This document shows positions 15,646-23,893 of a DNA stretch of 28,311 bases, in pieces. Location: NCBI GenBank assembly GCA_016711435.1, contig JADJSY010000027.1, forward strand, positions 1 to 28,311. Reading direction: 5' to 3'. The translations under genes were made by a program, and so were the position numbers. The DNA comes from Lewinellaceae bacterium (GTDB taxonomy: Bacteria > Bacteroidota > Bacteroidia > Chitinophagales > Saprospiraceae). The notes under the pieces are model-generated. The model had not been told where the DNA came from. It worked only from the letters and a program-made list of their open reading frames with translations, and did no database searches. Within the stretch, counting starts at the first letter, position 1; each line of letters opens with the position of its first letter.

Positions 15646-17610
15646 ATGTTGAAAAGTTTACTTTTTTCATCCTTCTTTGCCCTTCTTCTCAGTAGTGCTT
15701 TTGCACAGGTTCCCATTTTAGAGGAAAATTTTAACGCTGCAACAACGCTGCCTGCGGGTTGGAGCCAGACAACACTTGCCACGGATGGCGGATGGGTTGT
15801 GGGTAACCCGGAATCGCTTAGTTCCGAGTATTTTCCCATTCTACCAAAAAGCGGTAAGGTGCTCGCTACCAATGATGATGCGTGTAACTGCAATAAAAGC
15901 ACCGATCTGCTGATACTGCCCGGCGTTAATCTGACAGGTGTTACATCTCCTTTCCTGTTATTTGACTTGTACTACTGGAACCGCCTTTTAGAAGGTTTGC
16001 AGGAATCGCTTACCCTGCAAGCTTCTACCGACAATGGCGTCACCTGGACCGCAGTCAAGTCGTTTACGGGAGATTTTAACTGGCGCTTTGAAATGGTCGA
16101 CCTGTCGGCGTATGCAGGAAATGCCAATCTGAAGTTGTCTTTTAAATACAATGACGGTGGCGGCTGGCTGTATGGCGTTGCTTTAGATAATATTCGCATT
16201 ACCGAACCGGACAATATTGTGAGGGCAGCGGTAGGGGGTGTATCTATCGGCAGATATGTGGATGCAATCCCGGCGATATTTGGAGATTATACTAAATTTT
16301 GGGCCGGTCAGAACTTAAGCATTGCCGGAAGTATCACTAACAATGGATTCGCTCCAATCACTTCATTTACGGCTAGCTGGACGAAAGGCACACAAACGGC
16401 CAGCCAGTCTTATGACGGTTTAAATCTCGCTATTAGTAATTCTTATGACTTTATTTTAGATATACCTGTTTCTCTGGGTTCAAATACCGGCGAATACGAG
16501 GTTTCTATCTCCAATATCAACGGTAGCGAAGACAATGACCCTTCTGACAACAGTACTTTTGTACCGATCGACATTGAGGGCGTAGAACCTGCTCCGGGCC
16601 GGAAAGTAGTGGTGGAAGAAGCCACCGGCACCTGGTGCCAATGGTGTCCTATGGGCGCTGTGATGATGGATTTTATCGCGGAAAACTATCCGACAACTGC
16701 GGTTCCTATTGCAGTACACAATGATGATCCGATGCAGGTAACCATATACGACACCGGCTTTGCCGATTTTATCGGCGGTTATCCGAGTGGTGCGGTTGAT
16801 CGCATTAACCAGGATGTGTACCCTTTGGATTTTGAAAAAGAACTGATCGATCGTCTGAGCACGCCTGCGCCGGTTTCTGTTCAGCACAATGTCGCCTACG
16901 ATGCTGCAACCCGTTTAATCACCGTGGAAAGCCAACTGCACTTTCAGGAGGCCATGAACGGCAATTTCAGAATTGCAATGGTCATTACAGAAGATAATGT
17001 GACCGGTGTTACATCCGGCTGGAGACAAACAAACGCATTTTCCGGCGGCGATAGCGGCCCGATGGGCGGTTATGAAAACCTGCCCTTCACCGTGCCTGCA
17101 TCTCAAATGGTGTACAACCATGTAGCCCGCGCCATTACCGGCACTTTTTCAGGAACAGCGGGTAGTGTTCCGGCAAACAACCCGGCCGGTTCGGTACATA
17201 CGTTCACCCACACGTACACGCACCCCATTTCGCAGACTGTTAACGACATGCACGCCATTACGATGTTGATCAACACGGACAATGGAGAAATTATCAATGC
17301 AGAACAAACGGCTGTTCCATTTACGATCACATCTGCCAACGAACCTTCCTTAGCGGGTGTAAGTGTTGAGGTCTACCCCAACCCGGTGGCCGATCAGGCA
17401 ACAGTTTCGCTGAAATTAGCCAAACAAACCGATGTGCAGTTGCGCCTGACCGACGTAACGGGTAAAGTGGTGTATGAAGCCAATCTCGGCAATATGAGCG
17501 GCGAACACAACTTGCCGCTTCGTTTGCAACACCTGAACACCGGAACTTATATGCTTTCGGTGAATGCAGGTAACGGCATTATCAGCAAACCGGTTGTGGT
17601 GCTGAGGTAG
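15646..17610 (+). CDS. secreted Omp28-like protein with choice-of-anchor J domain and T9SS sorting domain
   Basis: A 654-residue exported protein. The signal peptide MLKSLLFSSFFALLLSSAFA is followed by a choice-of-anchor J-type beta-sandwich (about 25-190: EENFNAATTLPAGWSQ ... VTWTAVKSFTG ... YGVALDNIRI). A second beta-rich domain follows (about 200-315). Then comes an Omp28-related, thioredoxin-like domain (about 318-560) with VVVEEATGTWCQWCPMG, whose CxxC is at 331-334. The end is a T9SS type A sorting domain (VEVYPNPVADQATVSLKL ... TGTYMLSVNAG ... PVVVLR). It should be delivered to the cell surface or medium. The CxxC suggests redox or disulfide chemistry, but Omp28 proteins have no established reaction. 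The gene is divergent from mutS2 and followed by hairpin D1. Confidence 0.9.
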   Translation: MLKSLLFSSFFALLLSSAFAQVPILEENFNAATTLPAGWSQTTLATDGGWVVGNPESLSSEYFPILPKSGKVLATNDDACNCNKSTDLLILPGVNLTGVTSPFLLFDLYYWNRLLEGLQESLTLQASTDNGVTWTAVKSFTGDFNWRFEMVDLSAYAGNANLKLSFKYNDGGGWLYGVALDNIRITEPDNIVRAAVGGVSIGRYVDAIPAIFGDYTKFWAGQNLSIAGSITNNGFAPITSFTASWTKGTQTASQSYDGLNLAISNSYDFILDIPVSLGSNTGEYEVSISNINGSEDNDPSDNSTFVPIDIEGVEPAPGRKVVVEEATGTWCQWCPMGAVMMDFIAENYPTTAVPIAVHNDDPMQVTIYDTGFADFIGGYPSGAVDRINQDVYPLDFEKELIDRLSTPAPVSVQHNVAYDAATRLITVESQLHFQEAMNGNFRIAMVITEDNVTGVTSGWRQTNAFSGGDSGPMGGYENLPFTVPASQMVYNHVARAITGTFSGTAGSVPANNPAGSVHTFTHTYTHPISQTVNDMHAITMLINTDNGEIINAEQTAVPFTITSANEPSLAGVSVEVYPNPVADQATVSLKLAKQTDVQLRLTDVTGKVVYEANLGNMSGEHNLPLRLQHLNTGTYMLSVNAGNGIISKPVVVLR

Positions 17611-17612
17611 GT

Positions 17613-17748
17613 TTTTATGGTTTTATGGTTGATAGGTTTCAGGGTTTGAGCGCTCTTTGAGGCGGAAGTTATTTGCCAGGCGGCAGAGTTACCACCTCAA
17701 AACCTAAACAATAAACCATACCAAACCAACAAACCATCAAACCATAAA
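17613..17748. repeat. intergenic inverted repeat, ATGGTTTTATGGTT family (D1)
   Basis: The left arm TTTTATGGTTTTATGGTTGA ... GGGTTTGAG (17613-17650) begins three bases after the stop codon. The right arm (about 17695-17748) reads CTCAAAACCTAAACAATAAA followed by ACCATACCAAACCAACAAAC and more such words. The arms pair imperfectly. AAACCATCAAAC words recur at about 26174-26201 before the efflux adaptor gene. Confidence 0.7.
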
Positions 17749-17767
17749 TAGTGCGTCCTTTGCTCCC

Positions 17768-18865
17768 ATGAAACTCTACGTCATTGCCGGGGAAGCATCC
17801 GGCGACCTGCACGGCGCCAACCTGCTCAAGGCTTTATTCAAGATGCAGCCAGACTTGCAGTGCCGTGTTTGGGGAGGCGACCTGATGCAGGCAGCAGGCG
17901 GCGATTTGGTCAAACACTATAGAGACCTGGCATTTATGGGGTTTGTGGAGGTGATTAAAAACCTGCGCACTATCCTGCAGAATATTGATTTCTGTAAGAA
18001 AGACATTCTGGCATTCCAGCCGGACGCTTTGGTTCTGATTGACTACCCGGGGTTCAATTTGCGGATCGCCAAATGGGCGAAACAGCAGGGTATCAAAGTG
18101 ATCTACTACATTTCACCACAAATATGGGCCTGGCACCGGTCCAGGGTGCATGATATTCGCCGCGATGTCGACAAAATGCTGGTGATTCTACCCTTTGAAC
18201 AAGCGTTTTTTGAACAATATCATGTCGAGGTAGAATTTGTCGGGCACCCGCTGCTCGACGCCCTGCAGGAACACACGGCGCATACATTGGCCGCTACCGG
18301 ACAGTCCAATATCATTGCACTTTTACCCGGCAGCAGGCGGCAGGAAGTGCAGCGGATTTTGCCGGAAATGCTGGCTGTAATAAAAGATTTTCCTGACTAT
18401 CAGTTTGTTATTGCGGGCGCTACTTCCTTGCCGGCAACATTTTACCAGCCCTTTTTGAAAGATTACCCGCAGGTGCAGGTCGTCGTTGGGAAAACATACG
18501 AATTACTGCAAAAATCCCATGCAGCATTGGTAAAATCGGGCACTTCCACCCTCGAAACAGCCTTGTTTAAGGTGCCGCAGGTGGTTTGTTATGCCGGAAA
18601 CCTTATTTCTTACCATATTGCGCGTCGATTGGTGCAGGTGAAATATATTTCATTGGTCAACCTGATTGCGGACAAACCGCTGGTACGGGAACTCATTCAG
18701 GACGACTTGAACCCGGCCAATTTAAAGTCCGCACTTACGGAGATTTTACAGCCTGAAAAGCGGGCTGAACTGCTCGCGGGCTATTCGGAACTTCGACGCC
18801 TGCTGGGCGACGGAGGCGCTTCTCAACGAACGGCACAGGCTATTATCCGTTTCCTGCATGATTAG
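17768..18865 (+). CDS. lpxB: lipid-A-disaccharide synthase
   Basis: A membrane-associated glycosyltransferase (GT19) that joins UDP-2,3-diacylglucosamine to lipid X, giving the lipid A disaccharide of the outer membrane. The 365-residue length fits the family. Typical segments are MKLYVIAGEASGDLHGANLL, the MGFVEVIKNL motif, LVLIDYPGFNLRIAKWAK, YYISPQIWAWHRSRVHDIRR, VGHPLLDAL, LLPGSRRQEVQRILPEML and LVKSGTSTLETALFKVPQVV. No other lipid A gene is adjacent, so it seems to stand alone here between two intergenic repeats. The start ATG at 17768 gives the canonical N-terminus. Intact. Confidence 0.96.
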   Translation: MKLYVIAGEASGDLHGANLLKALFKMQPDLQCRVWGGDLMQAAGGDLVKHYRDLAFMGFVEVIKNLRTILQNIDFCKKDILAFQPDALVLIDYPGFNLRIAKWAKQQGIKVIYYISPQIWAWHRSRVHDIRRDVDKMLVILPFEQAFFEQYHVEVEFVGHPLLDALQEHTAHTLAATGQSNIIALLPGSRRQEVQRILPEMLAVIKDFPDYQFVIAGATSLPATFYQPFLKDYPQVQVVVGKTYELLQKSHAALVKSGTSTLETALFKVPQVVCYAGNLISYHIARRLVQVKYISLVNLIADKPLVRELIQDDLNPANLKSALTEILQPEKRAELLAGYSELRRLLGDGGASQRTAQAIIRFLHD

Positions 18866-18897
18866 TTTTGGCAAAATTCTTTGTAAATGCTTGATTA

Positions 18898-18940
18898 TGA
18901 ACACTGATAACCAATAACTAATAACTGATAACTACTTATT
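18898..18940. repeat. short tandem ATAACTAATAACTGATAACT words before the oxidoreductase gene
   Basis: A single-orientation run of GATAAC/AATAAC words directly upstream of the start at 18944. No matching inverted arm is visible in this gap, so unlike the other gaps it does not form a long hairpin. It may be a half-element of the same kind of intergenic repeat. Confidence 0.5.
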
Positions 18941-18943
18941 ACC

Positions 18944-19936
18944 ATGCGTATCGCCCTATTCGGAGCCGGACACCTCGGCAAAATCCACTTGAAATGCATC
19001 TTAGCCACCGATTGCTGGGAATTAGCAGGTTTTTACGAACCGGATGATAAGAATGCCGCATCGGCAGAGACGCAGTATGGCGCTAAACGCTTCCATTCCA
19101 TCGAACAACTTCTGGAAGAGGTAGATGCCGTCGATATTGTCACCCCCACCCCTACCCACTACGAACTGGCGGCAATGGCTATGCGGGCCGGCAAACACGT
19201 TTTTATTGAAAAACCGGTAACCCAAACCATCCCGGAAAGCAACAAACTGTTACAACTGGCCGCCAAACACCAGGTCAAGGTACAGGTAGGGCATGTGGAG
19301 CGATTCAATCCGGCATTCACTGCCTTACAGGACATGACGCTGAATCCCATGTTTATCGAAGGGCACCGCTTGGCCGTTTTTCAGCCGCGAGGCACCGATG
19401 TATCTGTCATCCTCGACCTTATGATCCACGACCTGGATCTGATTTTGCACCTGATCAAGTCGCCTGTCTCCAAGGTAAGCGCCAGCGGCGTGGCCGTGTT
19501 GAGCCATACGCCGGATATTGCCAATGCCCGCATCGAATTTGCCAACGGGGCGGTAGCCAATCTCACGGCCAGTCGTATTTCGCTGAAACAAATGCGGAAA
19601 ATGCGCCTTTTTCAACCTGATCATTATCTGAGCCTCGATTTTTTAGAAAAAAATGCACAGATCGTTCGCCTTTTTGAACAAAACGCCGCCGACCTGCCGC
19701 CGCAGGAACAACTGATGGAATTTGAAACCAATACGGGCAAAAAATGGCTGCAACTGCAAATGCCCGAAACGGCGCCCGTGAATGCCATTCAGCGGGAACT
19801 GGAAACATTTCACGCTGCCATCCAGCAAAATATTGACCCGGTGGTCACTTTGAAGGACGGCGCCAAAGCCCTGGAACTCGCACACCGCATTTTGAAAGAG
19901 ATTGATAAGGGGCAGAAGGAGTATTTGGGTGTTTAG
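18944..19936 (+). CDS. Gfo/Idh/MocA family NAD(P)-dependent oxidoreductase
   Basis: A 330-residue cytosolic sugar-type dehydrogenase. The Rossmann domain begins MRIALFGAGHLGKIHL, with the nucleotide-binding GAGHLG at residues 7-12, and has the family EKP motif (FIEKPVT, 89-91) holding the catalytic lysine. The alpha/beta C-terminal domain includes GHVERFNPAF and DLMIHDLDLIL, where the His is a usual active-site residue. Proteins of this kind oxidise or epimerise sugars or nucleotide-sugars; the substrate here cannot be read. It follows lpxB on the same strand, which might hint at envelope sugar metabolism, but that is weak inference. The stop codon TAG (19934-19936) lies inside the repeated word GTGTTTAG of hairpin B2. 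Confidence 0.9.
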   Translation: MRIALFGAGHLGKIHLKCILATDCWELAGFYEPDDKNAASAETQYGAKRFHSIEQLLEEVDAVDIVTPTPTHYELAAMAMRAGKHVFIEKPVTQTIPESNKLLQLAAKHQVKVQVGHVERFNPAFTALQDMTLNPMFIEGHRLAVFQPRGTDVSVILDLMIHDLDLILHLIKSPVSKVSASGVAVLSHTPDIANARIEFANGAVANLTASRISLKQMRKMRLFQPDHYLSLDFLEKNAQIVRLFEQNAADLPPQEQLMEFETNTGKKWLQLQMPETAPVNAIQRELETFHAAIQQNIDPVVTLKDGAKALELAHRILKEIDKGQKEYLGV

Positions 19937-20033
19937 TGTTTGGTGTTTAGGGCGCTTCGCCTGAACTACGCACAGTTGCCAAAGGCAATTCACCCCCAAA
20001 CACGAAACACGAAACACCAAACACCAAACACGG
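19926..20033. repeat. intergenic inverted repeat, GTTTAGTGTTT family (B2), convergent gap
   Basis: The left arm GGGTGTTTAGTGTTTGGTGT continues to 19952 and overlaps the last codons of the oxidoreductase. The right arm (about 19993-20031) is CCCCCAAACACGAAACACGA plus CACCAAACAC words and abuts the stop of the asparaginase gene. The interior contains GGCGCTTCGCC and CACAGTTGCCAAAGGC (19971-19986), the latter identical to 6152-6167 in B1. Confidence 0.8.
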
Positions 20034-20035
20034 CA

Positions 20036-21022
20036 TTACTTTTCAAACAAACTCCCCGCCTCGATCACCCTGTTTTCCCCCTGCTGATACAGCGCGTAGT
20101 TAAATCCCGGGTGTATGCTGTACGCGCCGTGCCGGCCTTTGCGGTCGAGCGCCACAAAGGCTACCTGGGCTTCTTCACTTTGGACAGGGTATTTTTTGAC
20201 GATGCGTTTGACGGCAGTTTCGACGGCCTTTTGGGGATGCGCACCGCGCCGCATTTCTTCCACGACGAGGAAACTGCCCAGTGTGCGCAACACCAATTCA
20301 CCCAGTCCGGTACAGACGGCAGCGCCCACTTCATTGTCGACAAACAGTCCGGCGCCGATCACGGGGCTGTCCCCCACCCTGCCGTGCATTTTAAACGCAG
20401 CGCCGCTGGTGGAACAGGCGCCGCACAAACGCCGTTGTGTGTCGAGTGCCAGCATACCGATGGTATCGTGGCGTTCGATATTGATAATGGGTTTGTATTT
20501 TGATTCGACGCGCCATTCTTCCAGGGCTTTTTTTGCTTTTTCCGTCAGCAGGTTTTCTTTTACAAAACCCTGACTCAGTGCGAATTGCAAAGCGCCCTCA
20601 CCGGAAAGAATAACATGCGGCGTTTTTTCCATCACCCGGCGCGCCACACTCACGGCGTGCATGATTTGTTGTAAAAAAGTGACGCAACCGGCCATCCCTT
20701 TTTCGTCCATGATACAGGCATCCAGCGTCACGTGGCCGTCGCGATCCGGGAAGCCGCCGTATCCAACGCTGGTATCATTGGGGTCAGCCTCCGGCACACG
20801 TACGCCCGCTTCCACGGCATCGAGCGCGTAGCCCCCTGCGGCAAGTACCTGCCAGGCGGCGACATTGGCTTTAATATTGGGCGCCCAGGTTGAAATAACC
20901 GCCGGAAAGGCATTTTTATCCGTTTTTTCACTCCAATCGGCTTGATTGAACAAAAAGTCGGCGTTCCCGACAGCCAGACTACCTAATAAAGTTTGTTGCA
21001 GAAACTTGCGACGTGTGTTCAT
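20036..21022 (-). CDS. N4-(beta-N-acetylglucosaminyl)-L-asparaginase / isoaspartyl peptidase family
   Basis: An Ntn-hydrolase of 328 residues that would cleave itself before a catalytic threonine to give alpha and beta chains. The cleavage motif HDTIGM places the nucleophile at T187. Other family segments are AVISTWAPNIKANVAAW, YALDAVEAGV, SVGYGGFPDRDG, CGACSTSGAAFKMHGRVGDS with VIGAGLFVDN after it, and AVCTGLGELVLR. The pattern fits glycosylasparaginase better than plant-type asparaginase. The N-terminus MNTRRKFLQQTLLGSLAVGN looks like a twin-arginine-type leader (RRKF), implying export to the periplasm. Divergent from a small lipoprotein gene, with only 34 bp between start codons; converges on the oxidoreductase through hairpin B2. 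Intact. Confidence 0.92.
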   Translation of the reverse strand: MNTRRKFLQQTLLGSLAVGNADFLFNQADWSEKTDKNAFPAVISTWAPNIKANVAAWQVLAAGGYALDAVEAGVRVPEADPNDTSVGYGGFPDRDGHVTLDACIMDEKGMAGCVTFLQQIMHAVSVARRVMEKTPHVILSGEGALQFALSQGFVKENLLTEKAKKALEEWRVESKYKPIINIERHDTIGMLALDTQRRLCGACSTSGAAFKMHGRVGDSPVIGAGLFVDNEVGAAVCTGLGELVLRTLGSFLVVEEMRRGAHPQKAVETAVKRIVKKYPVQSEEAQVAFVALDRKGRHGAYSIHPGFNYALYQQGENRVIEAGSLFEK

Positions 21023-21056
21023 ATCTTTACTTTTGGCCGCAAAATATCGCTCCGCT

Positions 21057-21437
21057 ATGAATCAAAGTCTTGTTTTTATGTCAATCTTCCTTTTTTGCGC
21101 CTGCAAGACACAATCAGTCAGCGAAAGCCCGGCAGTGTGGCAAAAAATTAAACTGAATTTCAAAAACCTGGACCAGGATGGTTTGAGCGGAGCCAAAGAC
21201 AGTAAGGTAGCGGTGAATTACGAATTTTGTATTCCCCGTGACCCCGACAAATGGAAAGCCGTACGCCGCATCGACCCCAGCGCCGAACGGCACGCGGGTT
21301 CTAAAGGGCGCATAGGATGCAGCGATCAGCAATGGCTTGTGATTGGCAGTACCCACCAGAAAAACTACCAGCGGGTGTTGTACGAACTGGCTTTGCTGGA
21401 TTTTGTGGAAAGGATCGAGCAGACTTTCTGGGAATAG
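21057..21437 (+). CDS. small putative lipoprotein, function unknown
   Basis: A 126-residue protein beginning MNQSLVFMSIFLFCACKTQS, a short hydrophobic leader ending in a Cys that fits a lipoprotein signal (the exact lipidated Cys is uncertain). The mature part contains KLNFKNLDQDGLSGAKDSKV, NYEFCIPRDPDKW and GSKGRIGCSDQQWLVIGSTH. I do not recognise a domain. An upstream in-frame Met at 20946 would place the start inside the opposite-strand asparaginase gene and is rejected because the lipoprotein leader begins at 21057. The promoter must lie in or beyond the 34-bp divergent gap. Confidence 0.72.
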   Translation: MNQSLVFMSIFLFCACKTQSVSESPAVWQKIKLNFKNLDQDGLSGAKDSKVAVNYEFCIPRDPDKWKAVRRIDPSAERHAGSKGRIGCSDQQWLVIGSTHQKNYQRVLYELALLDFVERIEQTFWE

Positions 21438-21650
21438 GATTTAAGGGGACACGGATTTTCCGATTTCTTTTCCCTGGAACACGGATTGAAAGGATAAGAC
21501 ACGGATTTTTCCGATTTTTCTTCTACCGGAATGCCACTCACGACTCACGACTCACCACTCACGATTAAATGCCTGAAAAAACCAAATCTAAAACTCATCG
21601 AGCGGCCAAACGGGACGCCTCTCACGTCTCACCTCTCACTTCTCACTTCT
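21438..21650. repeat. intergenic repeat block combining CACGGATT words (A3) and CACTCACGACTC words (C2)
   Basis: 21438-21520 carries ACACGGATTTTCCGATTT words; 21477-21509 matches 3947-3979 at 30 of 33 positions. From 21529 the block switches to GAATGCCACTCACGACTCAC, matching 7600-7619 of C1 at 18 of 20, and ends as CTCTCACTTCTCACTTCT right before the transporter start. No coding use is supported: the in-frame Met at 21531 falls within this repeat. Confidence 0.72.
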
Positions 21651-22637
21651 ATGAACAGCATTCGCGTACAACAATGGGTTGTTATCATCTCTGTCATCTT
21701 GTTTGTGGTAAAAATACTGGCTTACTACCTGACCAATTCTGTGGCGGTGCTCACCGACGCGCTGGAGAGCACCGTCAATGTGCTGACGGGGTTTACGGGT
21801 TTGTACAGCCTGCGATTGGCGGCGAAACCACGCGACGAAAACCATCCGTACGGGCATGGGAAAGTGGAATTATTGTCCGCTTCTTTTGAGGGCATTTTGA
21901 TTGTGGTGGCAGGTTGTTTGATTGTCTATGAATCTGTTATCAACCTGATCCACGCCCATCCGGTCAAACAATTGGATCTGGGTATCATACTGATCGGCGC
22001 CACGGCTGTTGTCAATTATTTGATCGGCGCCTGGTGTATCCGGGTTGGCAAACAACAACATTCCATCGCCCTGGAAAGCAGCGGCAAACACTTGCAAACG
22101 GATACCTGGACAACGGCGGGCATTGTCGGCGGGTTATTGCTGCTGCTTTTTACCGGTATTGTATGGATTGACAGTGCGGTGGCTATTATTTCAGCCTTCA
22201 TCATTATTGTGCAGGGTTACAAGATCATCCGGCAAACCGTGGCGGGCATTATGGACGAGGCGGACAATGAATTGCTGGTACAACTGATTGCCGTGCTGAA
22301 CCTGCACAAACGCGATGCCTGGATCGATTTGCACAACCTGCGCATCATCAAATACGGCCCGATTTTGCACCTCGATTGCCACCTGACTGTCCCCTGGTAT
22401 TTCAATGTCAACGAGGCGCATGCGGAAGTGGATGCACTCGACGATCTGATCCGGAAAAATTTTCCGCAGTCCCTGGAAATGTTTGTACACACCGACGGCT
22501 GCGTGCCGCCCAATTCCTGTAAAGTGTGTCCGATTACCAACTGTACCGTGCGAAAACATACCTTTGAGGGTCGGCTGGAATGGACTTTTCAAAATATAAC
22601 ATCCAATATAAAACACGGCTTTAACCAGGATTTATAG
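21651..22637 (+). CDS. cation diffusion facilitator (CDF) family transporter
   Basis: A 328-residue inner-membrane divalent-metal/proton antiporter. It begins MNSIRVQQWVVIISVILFVV, and about six hydrophobic segments follow. The family motif after TM2 is ENHPYGHGKVE. In TM2 the usual metal-site pattern reads DALESTVNVL, with Asn in place of the second Asp; the TM5 HxxxD site is present (KHLQTD). The cytosolic domain (about 210-290) includes IKYGPILHLDCHLTVPW. The last 40 residues carry CVPPNSCKVCPITNC, a Cys-rich tail not needed for the basic fold and possibly metal-binding. A start 40 codons upstream (21531) would translate intergenic repeat C2 and is rejected. The metal (Zn, Mn, Fe, Co) cannot be determined. 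Confidence 0.92.
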   Translation: MNSIRVQQWVVIISVILFVVKILAYYLTNSVAVLTDALESTVNVLTGFTGLYSLRLAAKPRDENHPYGHGKVELLSASFEGILIVVAGCLIVYESVINLIHAHPVKQLDLGIILIGATAVVNYLIGAWCIRVGKQQHSIALESSGKHLQTDTWTTAGIVGGLLLLLFTGIVWIDSAVAIISAFIIIVQGYKIIRQTVAGIMDEADNELLVQLIAVLNLHKRDAWIDLHNLRIIKYGPILHLDCHLTVPWYFNVNEAHAEVDALDDLIRKNFPQSLEMFVHTDGCVPPNSCKVCPITNCTVRKHTFEGRLEWTFQNITSNIKHGFNQDL

Positions 22638-22672
22638 GATTTTCTAATGAACATGATTTTTCTAAATAAAAG

Positions 22673-23113
22673 ATGATGAAAGATAAACTGAGTGCAATTT
22701 TTTTTGAATCGGCTCAACAAGCCGGAAATATCCTGAAAGAAAAAACCGCCGGCTTGAGCCAGGCAGCCCTCGACCACACCATTGCAGCGATTGAAAAATG
22801 GCTGGAGGAGTTTCCAAAAATTGAAGGATACGAATTAAAAGTCACCAATTTCGGTTTCATTATGGGCTTAAGCCCCGCCCTGGAAGTAGAGATGCGTGGA
22901 AGCCATGACAGTTTTCCGCCCGAAAAACTCGCGGAAATACTGGCAGCGCATAAATCGACCAGCCTGACCTCGATGGTTTTCAGCGCCATCAAAACGGCTT
23001 ATCGCCTGCATGGAAAAATTGCGCAGACACTCGAAGAACCGCTGATCGTCAAAATCAGGCTGTCCCTTTCTCCGGAAATCTCGGTTTTTGTGGGCAGGCC
23101 TTTCGTGTGTTAA
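22673..23113 (+). CDS. hypothetical protein, function unknown
   Basis: A 146-residue soluble-looking protein with no signal peptide or membrane segment, starting MMKDKLSAIFFESAQQAGNI (a second ATG follows immediately). It is helical at first (AALDHTIAAIEKWLEEFPKI), then has a mixed region with NFGFIMGLSPALEVEMRGSH and LIVKIRLSLSPEISVFVG. I do not recognise a family. It follows the CDF transporter by 35 bp on the same strand and could be cotranscribed with it. Its stop codon TAA (23111-23113) forms the first bases of hairpin E1, so transcription probably ends there. Confidence 0.7.
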   Translation: MMKDKLSAIFFESAQQAGNILKEKTAGLSQAALDHTIAAIEKWLEEFPKIEGYELKVTNFGFIMGLSPALEVEMRGSHDSFPPEKLAEILAAHKSTSLTSMVFSAIKTAYRLHGKIAQTLEEPLIVKIRLSLSPEISVFVGRPFVC

Positions 23114-23193
23114 AATAAACACATAGGCACATAGAACACATAGCGTAGAGTACTCTTGAAACTATGTGTTCTATGTGCCTTTGTGTTTATTTT
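23112..23193. repeat. near-perfect hairpin, ACATAGGCACATAGAACACA family (E1), terminator-like
   Basis: Arms 23112-23143 and 23162-23193 (32 nt each) are complementary with one mismatch, enclosing an 18-nt loop that starts CGTAGAGT. The left arm overlaps the upstream stop codon. The right-arm sequence (23160-23180) recurs at 27407-27427 with 20 of 21 identical. It is AT-rich with TTTATTTT at the distal end, so it could act as a terminator. Confidence 0.85.
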
Positions 23194-23200
23194 ATCTTTG
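23193..23200 (+). promoter_or_regulatory. possible -7 element for the DUF2452 gene
   Basis: TATCTTTG at 23193-23200 matches the Bacteroidota -7 consensus TAnnTTTG and would start transcription near 23207, about 63 nt before the ATG at 23270. No good TTTG box is found at the usual distance upstream, and the site touches the end of hairpin E1, so support is modest. Confidence 0.35.
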
Positions 23201-23269
23201 TGTTTGCCTCCACAGGTCAACCAAATACCGCTTTTCGCGTTTAGCGATTTCGAGCGTTTTTAAATAATT

Positions 23270-23721
23270 ATGGCGAAGAAAGAAAACACCCCGCAGAAGA
23301 GGCTTTTGTCAACCCGATTGATAAAGATAAAGTGGCTGAAAATCCCGGTCTGCTGCCCTATGCGCATACCGCCGGCGGCGCGGTGATCCGTCCGGAAGAC
23401 AAAGGGCGTATTCGCGGCAACGCTATGACCGCCATGTACGACCAGACGGACCGGCAAATGGAACAGCTCCGCCGCCAGATGGAAACGCTCGTCAATCAGG
23501 CCAAATCGCTGAATGACCGCATGGCTATCTCCGAAGCCATTTATCAGGCGGAAATCCCTTTCCAGCCGGTCATCCACCACCTTTATCACCTGTATCAGCG
23601 CAAATCGGACGGCATTCACCTGCTGTCTATGGTTGCGCCCCACGAATGGGGCCGCAAACAACCTTATGAACATTTGGCCACGGTGCGGCTGCTGGGGGAC
23701 CATACGTGGGAAGTTATGTAA
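23270..23721 (+). CDS. DUF2452 domain-containing protein, one-base frameshift near the start
   Basis: A cytosolic protein of unknown function. The start ATG at 23270 gives MAKKENTP. From there the frame must shift by one base to continue EEAFVNPIDKDKVAENPGLL and then the DUF2452 core: AHTAGGAVIRPEDKGRIRG, AMYDQTDRQMEQLRRQMETL, FQPVIHHLYHLYQ, and the end MVAPHEWGRKQPYEHLATVR with LLGDHTWEVM. The break falls in the CCCC run at 23289-23292; adding one C restores a 150-residue protein. The simplest reading is a homopolymer sequencing error, though a real mutation is possible. Without repair, the longest open frame begins at an internal Met (23332). Confidence 0.82.
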
Positions 23722-23893
23722 GTCCGAAGTGCGAAGTCTTCAGTAGCAAGTCCGTAGAGTACACCGTAGATAGTGCGAAGTCCGAAGTGCGAAGTCGTCA
23801 GTCCGTAGAGTCGTAGATTGGGGTGGTCGCCGCTACACCAGGTTGGAACGGCGTACTCTACGGACTGACGACTTCGCACTGACGACTTCGAAC
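23722..23893. repeat. intergenic inverted repeat, GAAGTGCGAAGTC family (F)
   Basis: Tandem words GTCCGAAGTGCGAAGTC and GTCCGTAGAGT start directly after the DUF2452 stop. A perfect 25-nt inverted pair lies at 23787-23811 and 23855-23879 with a 43-nt loop; the core reads CGAAGTCGTCAGTCCGTAGA. More copies of the single words flank it (23722-23786, 23880-23889). It separates the DUF2452 gene from the tetR promoter. Confidence 0.85.
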
